A stretch of DNA of 64,000 nucleotides, taken from NCBI GenBank assembly GCA_965218875.1, contig OZ244707.1:1178001-1242000 (forward strand). The letters are read 5' to 3'. Below are positions 36,171 to 45,938 of the stretch, one piece after another. The notes under the pieces are model-generated. The model was not told the origin of the DNA and did no database searches. It was given only the letters and a program-made list of their open reading frames with translations. This stretch comes from CBDCMJ01 sp965218875. GTDB lineage: Bacteria; Chloroflexota; Dehalococcoidia; Lucifugimonadales; UBA3495. The first letter of the stretch is position 1, and every line of letters begins with the position of its first letter. Made by a program: the position numbers and the translations under genes.

Positions 36171-37475
36171 TATAGTCACTCTTGCGGGGTAAGGCGCGAC
36201 AGCTCCGTAGATTGCTGGGGCAATGATGGATATGGGGAGTCCACACCTCCTTCCGGGGAGTTCACATCCGTCGGCGTCGGATCCGAATACACCTGCGGGT
36301 TGAAGCGAGATGGCTCCGTCGAATGCTGGGGCATTGATGAATACGGCGAGACCACACCGCCGTCCGGGGAATTCGCCTCCGTCAGCGTCGGGGGTACACA
36401 TACCTGCGGAGTGAGGCTGGACGGCTCCGTCGAATGCTGGGGCGAAGACGAAAATGGTGAATCCACGCCGCCGTCCGGGAAATTTGACTCCGTAAGCGCC
36501 GGGGCCGGGCACACTTGCGGAGTGAAGACCAACGGTGCCGTCGAATGCTGGGGGTCCAATGTAGGTGTGGGGGGCTTTTATGTTGTAGGTCAAGCCACGC
36601 CACCCGATCGGGAGTTCATCTCCGTCAGTGCCGGAGCATTTCACACCCGCGGGTTGACGCTCGACGGCTCCATCGAATGCTGGGGCAGTGATGACGACGG
36701 AGGGGCCACACCGCCGTCCGGGGGGTTCGCCTCCGTAAGCGCCGGGTCCGGGCACACTTGCGGAGTGAAGACCAACGGTGCCGTCGAATGCTGGGGCGGC
36801 CGTAGCTATTCTGGCGAGGCCATGCCGCCGTCCGGGGAGTTCACCTCCGTCAGCGGTGGGGCGGGATACACCTGCGGACTGAAGCGCAACGGCTCCATCG
36901 AATGCTGGGGCCACGACGAACATGGTGAGGCCATACCGCCGAGCGGGGAGTTCACCTCGGTCAGCGCCAGATCCAGCCGCACCTGCGGGGTAAGGAGTAA
37001 CGGCACCGTCGAATGCTGGGGCTATAATGACGATGGCCGGGCCACGCCGCCGAGCGGGGACTTCGCCTCCGTCTCCGTAAGCTTCGGAGGTTCGCACACC
37101 TGCGGGGTGAGGCTTGACGGCTCCGTCGAGTGCTGGGGCCATAGCTATCATGGCGAGGCCATGCCGCCGTCCGGGGAGTTTTCCTCTGTCAGCGCCGGTT
37201 CCAGCCACACCTGCGGGGTGAGGAGTAACGGCACCGTCGAATGTTGGGGCTATAATGACGATGGTCAGGCTACGCCACCGAGCGGGGACTTCGCCTCAGT
37301 CAGCGCCGGTGATGATCACACCTGCGGGTTGAAGCGCGACGGCTCCGTCGAATGCTGGCGGTCCAACGAGGCCAGCTTGGAGGACGAAATTGTCGGCCAA
37401 GCCAATCCGCCATCCGGCGAGTTCACCGCAGTCAGCGCCGGTGAAGCGCGACGGGTTCGTCGTATGCTGGGGTAA
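36171..37475 (+). pseudogene. RCC1-like repeat protein, 5' end missing
   Basis: About eleven tandem repeats of 36-40 residues, each with the pattern HTCGVxxDGSVECWG followed by a TPPSGEFxSVSAG turn. This is the bacterial RCC1-like repeat, expected to fold as a beta-propeller. The repeats start abruptly after the MITE with YSHSCGV; no start codon, signal peptide or lipobox is present, and the 3' end is frameshifted (a last repeat continues out of frame as KRDGFVVCWG). It is therefore the interior and C-terminal part of a broken gene. A TTG at 36300 could begin a shorter product but lacks a ribosome-binding site. Confidence 0.75.
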
Positions 37476-37606
37476 ACAGGCCCGCGGGCTGATTGCACTA
37501 CCCGGGGAATGACGGAGATAGGCAGCCCCCTGATGTTCTTTTGGTGTTCGGCGAACCATGAAGAGCAGATTATAGTGGATGGCGCGGACGCTCTAGGAAA
37601 GTTGCT

Positions 37607-37864
37607 ATGAGCACGAATCCTCAACCGTTACCCTCGGCGCCGCGCAAACGCTTGGGGGTCAGGAAGCCAGCCTTAGTCGTCCTGCCAATAATCATGGCAT
37701 TGGTAGTGGGGATTGGCTCGTTCTGTGTAATCCGATATCGAGATACGTGCCACTATGATCCCGTGACCGACGTGTCCGTGATACACGAACGGTACGAACG
37801 ATTTAATCTCATTGGCGGCGGTGACGGATACTTCTCCACCCGTGCCTTGAGGCCACCACTGTGA
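37607..37864 (+). CDS. Small hypothetical single-span membrane protein
   Basis: An 85-residue frame with a basic N-terminus, one hydrophobic segment (LVVLPIIMALVVGIGSFCVI, residues about 27-46) and a short extracytoplasmic tail. It resembles a membrane-anchored protein start, possibly truncated. Only a weak GAAAG precedes the ATG. No family recognised; it lies in decayed surroundings and may not be expressed. Confidence 0.4.
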   Translation: MSTNPQPLPSAPRKRLGVRKPALVVLPIIMALVVGIGSFCVIRYRDTCHYDPVTDVSVIHERYERFNLIGGGDGYFSTRALRPPL

Positions 37865-38022
37865 CTGATACAAGACCGAAGTCGGCCGGGGGATGCCGTG
37901 GGCGGGACAGACCTCTTGCGGCCTCAGTCGTTCCAGTATCCCACCTCAACGCAATGCGCACAATCAGCAAGTGCCGCGTTAAACCGGATAGCAAGCTCCC
38001 CTAAAACGAAGTTGACGGAATA

Positions 38023-38901
38023 CTAGGGCGAATCGACAATTGGGTGAAACTCGGCTGAGGAAATAGGGCAGGAGCTTACTAGAGGAGGATAGAGTGTAAC
38101 CCTGAGAAGTGACGTGCGGTGGAGGGGATTGGCGTGGAACGTTGTGAGTTGAGCGCTGCTCAGTGGCGTCGGATAGAAGGCTCTTTGCCCGGGCGTCCCG
38201 GCTGGGTTGGCGTTACGGCCAAGGACAACCGGAAATTCGTAAACGGCGTCCTGTGGGTGCTGCGCAGTGGAGCCCATTGGAAAGACCTGCCCCCTGGGTA
38301 CGGCAACTGGAAAAGCGTTCACAAGCGATTCACCCGCTGGGCCAAGACCGGAATCTGGGAGAAAATCTTCCAGGTGTTGCTGGATGACCCGGACAACAGA
38401 TACGTGATGATTGATTCCACCATAGTCCGGGCCCACCAGCAGGCAGTCTGCGGGAAAGGGGGGCCAAAGTGAGGCTCTGGGCCGCTCCCGGGGTGGACTG
38501 AGCACCAAGATTCATCTGGTGGCCGATGCTCAGGGCCGGCCGGTGCGCTTCTCTCTCACCGGCGGTCAGAAGGCGGACGTTTCTCAAGCCATACCCCTGC
38601 TGACCGGCCTCGAGGCCGGAGCTGTCATCGCTGACAAGGGGTATGAGAGCAACCGCGTGCTGGACTTTGTCAGGGCTTCGGGAGCCGAGGCGGTCATACC
38701 GCCCAAGTCAAACCGGAGGGAACCTTGGGAATACGACCGGGAACTGTATAAGCAAAGGAACCTGATTGAACGAGCCTTCAACAAATTGAAACAGTGGAGG
38801 CGAATCGCAACCAGATACGACCGCAGAAGTCTCTACCTCCTGTCGGCCCTGTATCTGGTCTCCTCAGTCATCTGGGGCTAGCAATTGTCGATTCGCCCTA
38901 G
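38023..38901 (+). mobile_element. IS5-type insertion sequence, copy 1
   Basis: About 880 bp with perfect inverted ends CTAGGGCGAATCGACAATTG (38023-38042) and its complement (38882-38901). CTAG or its TA core probably represents the target duplication. It lies immediately beside a broken response-regulator gene. Confidence 0.92.
38119..38881 (+). CDS. IS5-family transposase in two overlapping frames
   Basis: ORF A (38119-38472) carries an N-terminal domain (SAAQWRRIEGSLPGRPGWVG) and the first Asp in VMIDSTIVRAH; ORF B, in the +1 frame, carries ADKGYES and the Glu in NLIERAFNKLKQWRRIATRYD. They join at a G-run near 38457-38463 to give GGQSEALGRSRGGLSTKIH, the normal family sequence. Two-frame organisation is common in IS5 subgroups, so this copy may be functional. 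Confidence 0.85.
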
Positions 38902-38915
38902 GGTCTTCGGAGTCG

Positions 38916-39236
38916 TATGTGCTGAGCGAACTGGTTATCGACAACGCCGAACGCAAAGTGACCTTCACCGATCGTCCGGTCGAACTGATGGCCATCGAGT
39001 ACCGGATGCTCTCCGAGCTCTCGGCCAACGCCGGGCGCGGGTGTTGACTGATGAGCATCTGCTGCAACGGGTCTGGGGAAAGGAGTAGCGGCGACGTGCG
39101 GTCCATGCGCACCATCGTCAGCAACCTGCATCGCAAGCTGGACGATGATGCGGACGACCACGCCTACACCTTCACCGAGCCCCGCGTCGGGTACCGGATG
39201 GCGAAAGGGGGGACGCAGCATCCAGACAGGGAGTGA
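38916..39236 (+). pseudogene. Winged-helix response regulator, C-terminal remnant
   Basis: Encodes an OmpR/PhoB-type DNA-binding domain (ELVIDNAERKVTF, then VLTDEHLLQRVWGKE, then SMRTIVSNLHRKLDDDADD and PRVGYRMAKGG), but in two frames with a shift near 39038. The receiver domain is absent; the IS5 element lies where it should be. The sensor kinase gene is not present. Confidence 0.8.
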
Positions 39237-39350
39237 GATCGAAGCCTTCCCTCACCCTCGTGGCAGGCTCTCGTCAGACGGGGAAGCCTGGGCGTGCGGC
39301 TAGAGGTCCAGGGTGAGCCTCATGGTAAAGGTTCTTGATTTTGTCTAGTT

Positions 39351-39427
39351 TGGTGGGCGGTAGTGGACTCGAACCACTGACCTCTTGCGTGTCGAGCAAG
39401 TACTCTAACCAGCTGAGCTAACCGCCC
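39351..39427 (-). tRNA. tRNA-Val(GAC)
   Basis: A 77-nt tRNA including encoded CCA on the reverse strand. Acceptor GGGCGGT/ACCGCCC, D-arm GCTCAGCTGGTTAGAGT, anticodon stem CTTGC/GCAAG with loop TCGACAC, T-arm with GGTTCGAGTCC. The anticodon GAC indicates valine. Position 33 is C instead of the almost universal T. Confidence 0.92.
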
Positions 39428-39571
39428 ACTGTGCAGGCAAAGGGCAACGCAGGGTGAATACTGCGCTGCCCCCATGGGATTGATAAGTCGTGGCTGCCCC
39501 GACGCTAGAGATACGGGCGCCGGAGCATTCGGGCCGGACCGCCCGCCGCGCCGGGGTTGACCTCCTGAGCC

Positions 39572-40705
39572 CTAGTCCAGATTGTACACCCGGACGGCGT
39601 TGCCCCCGGCAATCTTGGTCTTCTCCTCTTCGGTGCAGTCCACCAGTATCTCATTCAGGATTTGCTGCGTCCGGGGCCAGGTGGACTCCACGTGGGGGTA
39701 GTCGGAGCCCCACAGGAGATTGTCCACGCCTATGATGTCCCGCATCTTGATTCCCAGGGAATCCTCCTGGAAGCCGCAGAAGACGTTGCTGTGGAAGAAC
39801 TCGCTGGGAAGCATGTCGTTCTTGAACCGGATGGCCCCCTTCAGCGCCTCCTGGGTCCGCTGGGTGTAGGTGTAGTCCAGGCGGTCCAAGAAGTGGGGGA
39901 TCCAGGACAACTCCATCTCGACGGAGCCTATCTGCAGGCCGGGATGGCGCTCGAACACCCCGCTAAAGATCATGTCGCCGATGGACATCCGCACCCAGTG
40001 GTCGGCGTTGCACAGGAAGGCGGGCCTGATGCGGGCGCGCTCCTCGCCAACTCCGAACTCCTGGCCGGCGCTGGGCCGGTTGGTGGCGATGTGCAGGCCA
40101 AGGGGCATGCCCAAACTCTCGGCGGCGGACCAAAGGGGCTCGTACTCCGGCAAGTGATAGGGCCGGTCCTCCGGCGGGTACACGCTTATCATGCCGCCGG
40201 CCAACCCCATCTTGGCGCAGCGTTCCAGCTCCCGCACTGCCGAAGACACGTCGTCCACGTTGATCATGGCGATGCCCTTCAGACGGCGGGGGAACGGCTC
40301 GCAGAACTCAGCAAGCCAGTCGTTGTAGGTGCCAAAGATTTCCGTGATCAGGGTACTGTCCGGCACGCTGTACAACAAGAGACCCACGGTTGGATAGACG
40401 ATGCTCACGTCTACGCCATCGATGTCCATGTCTTTCACGTGTTCCTCAGGGATATAGCCCCCGAGGCGCACGTCGTCCTGGGTGCGGGTAATCACCAGCT
40501 TTTCCGGCGCTTCGAACCTCATGCCGGTCTGAGACCCAGCGCCGGTGCCGATGACCCGGTGGCTGTCACAGTACCACCAGTCTCCGTCCTCCTCCCGGAC
40601 CAGCGTGGGGACCCTATCCTTGAACTTGGTGGAGGCTCTGCTTATCCACAAATCCGGGGGCTCGTGGACGTGGTTATCTGACGATATAACCCTGTAGTTA
40701 CCCAT
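39572..40705 (-). CDS. Amidohydrolase family protein (COG2159, TIM-barrel metal-dependent hydrolase)
   Basis: A 377-residue protein of the amidohydrolase-2 family, which includes decarboxylases and lactonases acting on aromatic acids. Metal-binding elements are seen as ISSDNHVHEPPDLW at the N-terminus (D-x-H-x-H type), a His in GLHIATN, and the Asp in LLWGSDYPHVESTWP near the C-terminus. No signal peptide. ATG start. This intact, core-like gene beside tRNA-Val lies inside the IS-rich region, so that region is not one single mobile island. Substrate unknown. Confidence 0.88.
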   Translation of the reverse strand: MGNYRVISSDNHVHEPPDLWISRASTKFKDRVPTLVREEDGDWWYCDSHRVIGTGAGSQTGMRFEAPEKLVITRTQDDVRLGGYIPEEHVKDMDIDGVDVSIVYPTVGLLLYSVPDSTLITEIFGTYNDWLAEFCEPFPRRLKGIAMINVDDVSSAVRELERCAKMGLAGGMISVYPPEDRPYHLPEYEPLWSAAESLGMPLGLHIATNRPSAGQEFGVGEERARIRPAFLCNADHWVRMSIGDMIFSGVFERHPGLQIGSVEMELSWIPHFLDRLDYTYTQRTQEALKGAIRFKNDMLPSEFFHSNVFCGFQEDSLGIKMRDIIGVDNLLWGSDYPHVESTWPRTQQILNEILVDCTEEEKTKIAGGNAVRVYNLD

Positions 40706-41404
40706 TTCGATGCCTCCAGCCTCCTAGTGTGTTCCGGGTGTTCCTTCGCCGGTCTGGCGCCGAAACACGCCTCCGGTCCATATGTGGGGAGTGTACTCAT
40801 GCCCGTCAACTCCGTCAATCCCTCGATCTCACCTGGGTGCGCCCCGAGATTTTGCGGGGACTGGGCCCGGGCTGGATTCGTTTCTTCGTTGGAACGAATA
40901 GGGAACGAATCGGCCATGGGGCCTGAAGCCCTCCCGCCCCTCTTTTGGGGGCGCCTGCAGCCAGCGGCGGCTGGTCCACTGATCACGGACCATCGAGGGG
41001 GGTTTTTGGCTGTTGGCGCAGCGGCGACATGATTTCAGTTTGTGTATTGGCTTTCGGGCCTGTCAAGGGAGAGGCGGCATTGAGGTGTGCCCCAAGAATA
41101 TCCTGACTCAATTTGGAAGCACGCTGTCGCTATGGCCATTCTCGTATCCGGGCCAAAGAACCCAGGTGGAAGTAGCGCGCAAAATCCTGGGGGCCACCCA
41201 TCTCGCCTACGCCGTGTTTCGCCCGGAAAACGTCCGGGCGTCCTGATTCTTCCGTGGTGCAGCCCATGGCAGTCCGGCACAGGCCGCACCCGGCGCCTGC
41301 TCTTGGCGCGCCTTCAAATGGGTTTTCCCAATCATTGCGTGAGAGATAGGCGGCGGGTTAGGCCGGTGGATTGATCGTCGTTCGCATCTGAAGGTAACGG
41401 TTTC
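40706..41404. other. Intergenic region, about 700 bp
   Basis: No gene, repeat or RNA recognised. Short frames on both strands lack family resemblance. The segment next to 40706 should hold the amidohydrolase promoter; the rest is probably decayed sequence. Confidence 0.5.
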
Positions 41405-42820
41405 GTCAGTCGTCGGCGAGGGTGATAGTCGCAGGTTGGGACGTGAGCCCCAGTGCGGGGGCCTTTGCGGTCAGGACGATGGTTTCGTTGCCCTCAACCA
41501 AGTCGTCTTTCACCGGGATGATGATGTTGACGACGCTGTGGCTGCGCTGGCGGGCTTGGATGACGATGCGGTGCAGGCCGAGTAGTTATAGTCCGCGGGA
41601 GCGACGGTTTGGCCGGGTATGAGGGTCGCAGTGCCGGAGTAGGCCACGTTTACTATGGTGTAGGACGCGGGCTGATCCCCGCCGGTCAGTGTAATAGTTA
41701 CCGTTACCTTCGTTTCGCCGTCGAGCTCGTTCAGGCTGCCGGTAGACACCGACAGGGTCAGGCCGGTGGGTGGGGCGGGCTCGGTGATGGTCACGGTGGC
41801 CGCATTTGGACGTGAGTCCCAGTGCACCGGCCTCTCCGGTCAGGACGATGGTTTCGTTGCCCTCAACCTCGTTATCTACCACCGTGATAATGAAGATGCT
41901 CGCGCTGCCGCTGCGCTGGCCGGCCGCGATGGTGATCTCGGTTGCGCTGGTGAACTCGGTTCCGCAGGCTTCTTCTGTGCAATTGAGTTTATAGTCCCCG
42001 CCGCGGACGGCAGTACTGGCGCCGGAGTAGGCCAGGGTTACCGTGGTGTCGGTCGTGGGCTGATCCCCGCCGGTCAGCCTGGCGGTCACGGTCACCTCCC
42101 TTGCGCGGTAGTACCAGCCGATCTGGTAGAACTCGGTCAGGCTGTCGGGAGACACCGACAGGGTCAGGCCGGGGGGCGTGGGTTCCGGCGTGGGTTCCGG
42201 CGTGGGTTCCGGCGTGGGTTCCGGCGTAGGCTCCGGCGTGGGTTCCGGCGTGGGCTCGGGCGTGGGTGGGGGCGCCGGCTCGTCGTTGTCCTCGACTATT
42301 ACCTCAATTGAGTCTGCCGCCAGGCTGGTATCGGTCCCGCCGGGCGCGCCGGTCCCGCTGAGGCTGAAGGTAACGGTTTCGTCATCGTAGAATATGGCAT
42401 CGTCGGTGGGCATCAGGGTGAAAGTAAGTGCGCCGGTGATGGTCCCATCCTGGGCCATGGTGAAAGCGCGGCTGCCCGGGTTGATGGCAACCGGCACCAC
42501 GCCGGAATTTCCGCTGCCGGCCGCCGTTATGACGCCGCCGGTGACCAGGTTTAAATCTTCAGTAACGGCACTGGGGTCGTCGAACCCGTGGGCCCAAAGG
42601 GTGCCGGGGTCGGTTATCTCTACCTGCGCCGTGAACACGATTGCGCCGGCCCCCTCGGACAGCGGCCCGGCCGGCGTTACGGAGAAATCAACCGGGGTGG
42701 TCAGGCTGTTGTCGTACAGGGTCAAAGCGATCAGCGACCTGAACTGTGTGCTATGGGCAAACTCGGCAGGAATCTGCCCCGTCAACTGGTTGTTGCGCAA
42801 ATTCATATTAGTGCCTATCC
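41405..42820 (-). pseudogene. LRR/Calx-beta surface protein, 5' truncated and frameshifted
   Basis: Reading the reverse strand from the IS5 boundary: a leucine-rich-repeat remnant (NLRNNQLTGQIPAEF), a Calx-beta-type domain (FSVTPAGPLSEGAGAIVFTAQVE to VTFSLSGTGAPGG), a PTPE linker, a second Calx-beta domain (LTLSVSPDSLTEF to NEVEGNETIVLTGEAGALGLTS) and a third ending in ATITLADD. At least two frameshifts occur, near 41810 and 41580. Such proteins are secreted, calcium-binding adhesion-type molecules. The N-terminal secretion signal is missing because of the IS5 insertion. Confidence 0.82.
42176..42270. repeat. 12-bp minisatellite encoding a PTPE linker
   Basis: About seven tandem copies of a 12-bp unit (GTGGGTTCCGGC on the + strand) encode Pro-Thr-Pro-Glu repeats on the reverse strand, a flexible linker between Calx-beta domains. 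Copy number is likely variable. Confidence 0.9.
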
Positions 42821-43671
42821 TAATAACCCGGCGGCTCTGAGAGCAATAAGGGCGCAGGCGAAATGAAGAAAGGCGATGTAATTGTCGGGGGTCTTGTCCC
42901 AGCGGACCAAGATGCGGCGAAAGCGGTTCAGCCAGCTGTGGGTCCGTTCCACCACCCAACGCCGGGCCTTGAAGCCGGCTTCCTCTTTGATGGCCTGCGC
43001 CTCTTCGCCCCTGCCGCGGATGTGGGCCGTGAAGCCGAACTCCTCCAGAGTTCGCCGCACCTCATCGAAGTCATAACCCTTATCCAGGCACAGACCCTGG
43101 GGGTTCTCCTCACTGGGCGGCGGGCGTTGCACCGCCAGGCTCTCCACCGTAGCCCGCACCAGCTTCATGTCGTGGCGGTTGGCCCCAGCCACTGCCAGCC
43201 CCACCGGAATGCCTTGGGCGTCGGTCAACAGGCTGCGTTTGACCCCTGTCTTACCCCGGTCCGTGGGGTTGGGGCCGGTTTTCCCCCCCGCCCAGGGGGG
43301 ACTTGGTCATGGCCCCGTCCATGCTTAGCCAACTCCAGCCCCGACTGCCATAGCCTTAAAAACACTCCGGCAGCGGCCCATTCTTGAAAGCGCAGATGGG
43401 CGGTGGAGCCGGAGCAAATCCCGGTGGCATCCAGGGCTTTCCACTGGCAGCCGGTGCGAAGCACGTAGAAGATGCCGTTGGCGCAGGTCCGGTCCGGCAC
43501 TCTGGGACGGCCTCCACCCAGGGGATGGGTGTTCACCCGCCGGGGAATCAGCGGGGCTAGGGCCTCCCATAGGGCATCGGACACCTGGTAGGCGCCGGTG
43601 GTGGGGTTGGCCGGCGTCACCGGGCCGGTCCGCTTTGGCCGAGGTAGCTTGGGTCCTTCGTATTTGGTCAT
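42815..43671 (-). pseudogene. IS5-family transposase with frame change(s)
   Basis: The N-terminal part (43671 to about 43330) encodes YQVSDALWEALAPLIPRRVNTH and YVLRTGCQWKALD; the catalytic part continues in another frame as DGAMTKSPLGG, then LCLDKGYDF and ERTHSWLNRFRRILVRWDK, supplying the D, D and E. The frames are out of register in the 43225-43350 interval around a C-run. It could be programmed frameshifting or decay. Confidence 0.78.
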
Positions 43672-43729
43672 TACCCAAGTCTAACCTCTACTCCCACTCG
43701 TTCCCTTTCGCTACTGTCGCGGGTTATTA
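42821..43729 (-). mobile_element. IS5-type insertion sequence, copy 2 (different lineage)
   Basis: About 910 bp with inverted ends TAATAACCCG (42821) and CGGGTTATTA-type (ending 43729). It truncates the Calx-beta gene on one side and abuts IS-B copy 2 on the other, with one C between them and the TA of IS-B. Confidence 0.82.
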
Positions 43730-44881
43730 CTAAACCAAAGCCAAGATGGGATGTACATTTCCGGGAGGGCGGGAATCGGGCCGGGAATCTCGCTGGAGTG
43801 TCTCGGCCCTTGATTGCAGCACTGTCCGGCAGCGCCGTCTCACCTCATCTTGCCGGTTGGCCAGCCCGGCCAGGAAGTCACCGACCCTCTTCTGCACTGC
43901 CTCTCTGGTCCCCAGGCACAGGTTGCCAGTGGCCTCCTCCCTCGCCCATCCCCAGATAGCCTCGTCGGCGTTGAAGTCCGGACTGTAGCCCGGCAGGTTC
44001 ACCAACCTCAGGTCCAGCTCAGGCGTCCGCAGGTATTCCCGCAACGCCTCACCGCGATGGGGCGGCGCATTGTCCCAGATCACGTTCAGCCGCCCTCTGT
44101 GCCTCCCCCGTAACTGTTCCAGGAAGGCAACCGAGGTTCCGAGTTGCTGTTGCCCTCCAGTCCCATCCACTCCACCTCCCCCGTCTCCAGGCACACCGCC
44201 GAGTAGTAGCTGGCCTTCTCCCCGTACTTGGGACTGGTCGAGTCCACCAATGCCGGTTCTCCCCTGAGCACCCATTTGCCCCGCAACTCCGCGTCGGCCC
44301 GGAAGTGGGCCTCGTCGGCAAAGAATACCTTGGCTCCGGTCCGCCGGGTCTCCTCGCTAAGGGCGGCATACTCCGCAACGAAGGCCTTCCGCTTCGACTC
44401 ATTCGCCTTCACCAAGCGCTTCTTGGGACGCTTGTAGGTGAATCCCAGCCGGTGCAGGTAATTCAGGCAACTGCTACGGCTCAGGTTGAGGCCGAACCGT
44501 TCCGAGACAAACCGCCGCACCACCCGCCAATACCAGTTGGCCAGTTCCAGGCCCGATGATGACGGCGGCAGCTGCACCGCTCCTGTCAACTCCGCCTGCT
44601 GTGTCTGGTCGAGGGCGGGGGGAACCGCCCGTCTGCTCGAAGATCAGGGCTGCCGGACCATCCTCGCCGAAGGCCGAGGCCCACCGTCCAATGGTGTGGG
44701 GATCCCGCTCCAGTGCCTCCGCCGCGGCCACTGCCGTCCAGCCTTGGGCCAGCAGCCAGACGGCGTACCACCTTTCCCGCTCCCGGGGTGTGGGCGCCAG
44801 GATCATTCTCCGCCGCAGGTCCTTCGCGCCCATCTGCCATTGTTCCAAAGACTGGCCGATATCTCTTACCCCCATCATCAA
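43730..44881 (-). pseudogene. IS630-like transposase with frame changes (IS-B copy 2)
   Basis: Same arrangement as copy 1. The C-tract holds six C instead of seven, so the reading frame after it differs from copy 1; neither length gives the frame needed to continue into ALDQTQQAELTGAVQL. The second break near 44147 is identical in both copies. Confidence 0.8.
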
Positions 44882-44956
44882 CCCCTCCCAAACTACCTAC
44901 CCCAACTGCCTCCCAATTTACCCTATCCTTATGCGCATTTCACCTTGGCGTTGGTT
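43733..44956 (-). mobile_element. IS-B (IS630-type), copy 2
   Basis: A 1224-bp near-identical copy of the element at 34386-35610, in the same orientation, flanked by TA (43731-43732 and 44957-44958). It has inserted into an RCC1-type lipoprotein gene. Differences from copy 1 include one fewer base in the C-tract and a C for T near 44722. Confidence 0.9.
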
Positions 44957-45371
44957 TAGTGCTCACCGAGGCGAACTCCCCGGACGGCGGTGTGGACTGC
45001 CCATCTTCATCATCGCCCCAACATTCCACGGAGCCGTCGCGCCTCACCCCACAAGTGTAATCGGATCCGGCACTCACCGAGACGAATTCTCCATACGGTG
45101 GCGTGGACTGGTATTCTGTGTTATCACCCCAACATTCGACGGAGCCGTCGCGCCTCAACGCGCAGGTGTGGTCCCAACCAGCGCTGACAGAGGCGAACTC
45201 TGCTTCCGCCGTTCCGGTGACTCCAAGCTTGGGAATGGCTCTGTCGCCGTCTCCGCAGGCGATAAAGGCGGCGGCCAGGAACAAAAGAATGGCCAGCAGG
45301 GCCGACTGCCTAGAGTGGCGAATCGCGCCGCCAGGTCCTTCGGGCTGGAGCCGGGTATGTATACTTGCCAT
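44957..45371 (-). pseudogene. RCC1-like repeat lipoprotein, 3' part cut off by IS-B
   Basis: Encodes a lipoprotein start: a basic N-terminus, the hydrophobic core ALLAILLFLAAAF and the lipobox ending FIAC, so the mature protein would be lipid-anchored on the outer face of the membrane. Two RCC1-like repeats follow (DHTCALRRDGSVECWG and DYTCGVRRDGSVECWG). The frame is broken at EFASVS by IS-B copy 2, and the rest of the gene is not on the far side. The ATG at 45371 gives a standard signal; the frame is open to 45416. Confidence 0.8.
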
Positions 45372-45447
45372 TAGTGGTTGCTTCCTCGATGAAGGGACTG
45401 AATATGCCGTAGCCATAATGGAAGAGTTCGAGCCGCCCCAAGTATTA

Positions 45448-45529
45448 GGAATGCTCTGAACAAGTAGCTGAATACGCCACTTTTCGTATCTGGCTTCCGA
45501 GCTGATTGGAGCCTTATTCAGACCATTCT
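45448..45529. mobile_element. 82-bp MITE, copy 2 (inverted)
   Basis: Reverse complement of the element at 36085-36166, identical at 81 of 82 positions, flanked by TA on both sides (45446-45447 and 45530-45531). It separates the truncated lipoprotein start from the RCC1 fragment. Confidence 0.9.
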
Positions 45530-45531
45530 TA

Positions 45532-45938
45532 GGTTCAGAATGGTGGCTTGGCCTGTATTATTGAAGCCCCAGCACTCGACCGAGCCATCGATCCGTACTC
45601 CGCAGGTGTAGTCCCATCCGGCCCTGCCTGAGGCGAAGTGGCCGCCGGGGGGTGTAACCTGTCCAAGCAAATTGCCGTCATAATCCCAGTTACTGCCCCA
45701 ACATTCGACCGAGCTGTGGTCCTCACACCGCAGGTGTGGCCCGCCCCGGCGCTGACAGAGACGAATTCGCCATCAGACACCGTGGCGCTTGGCCGTCTTC
45801 GTCCAAGCCTCAGCAGGCGACAGTGCCGTCGCTACGAATACCGCAAGTATGCCCTGCCCCGGCGCTTACTAAGGCGGATTCGGCAATCACCGTTCCGTCA
45901 ATGCGGTCACCATCTCCCGACCCCGGCTCCTTACTTTC
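45532..45938 (-). pseudogene. Decayed 3' extension of the RCC1 lipoprotein gene
   Basis: Directly after the TAG that ends the neighbouring gene, the same frame continues with ESALVSAGAGHTCGIRSDGTVAC, then a TGA where the repeat has Trp (C-W-G becomes C-stop-G), then frameshifts through FVSVSAGAGHTCGV and IDGSVECWGFNNTGQATI, ending at the MITE. It is the decayed remainder of a longer gene. Confidence 0.75.

Noticed and set aside
38119..38881. TGA between the two IS5 transposase parts as a Sec codon
   Set aside because: The two parts are in different frames, and the protein joins through a G-run frameshift instead.
45780..45830. In-frame TGA in the RCC1 3' extension as a further selenocysteine codon
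   Set aside because: The TGA replaces the Trp of the repeat's C-W-G motif, not a Cys, and frameshifts and another stop surround it. It is a nonsense mutation in a pseudogene.
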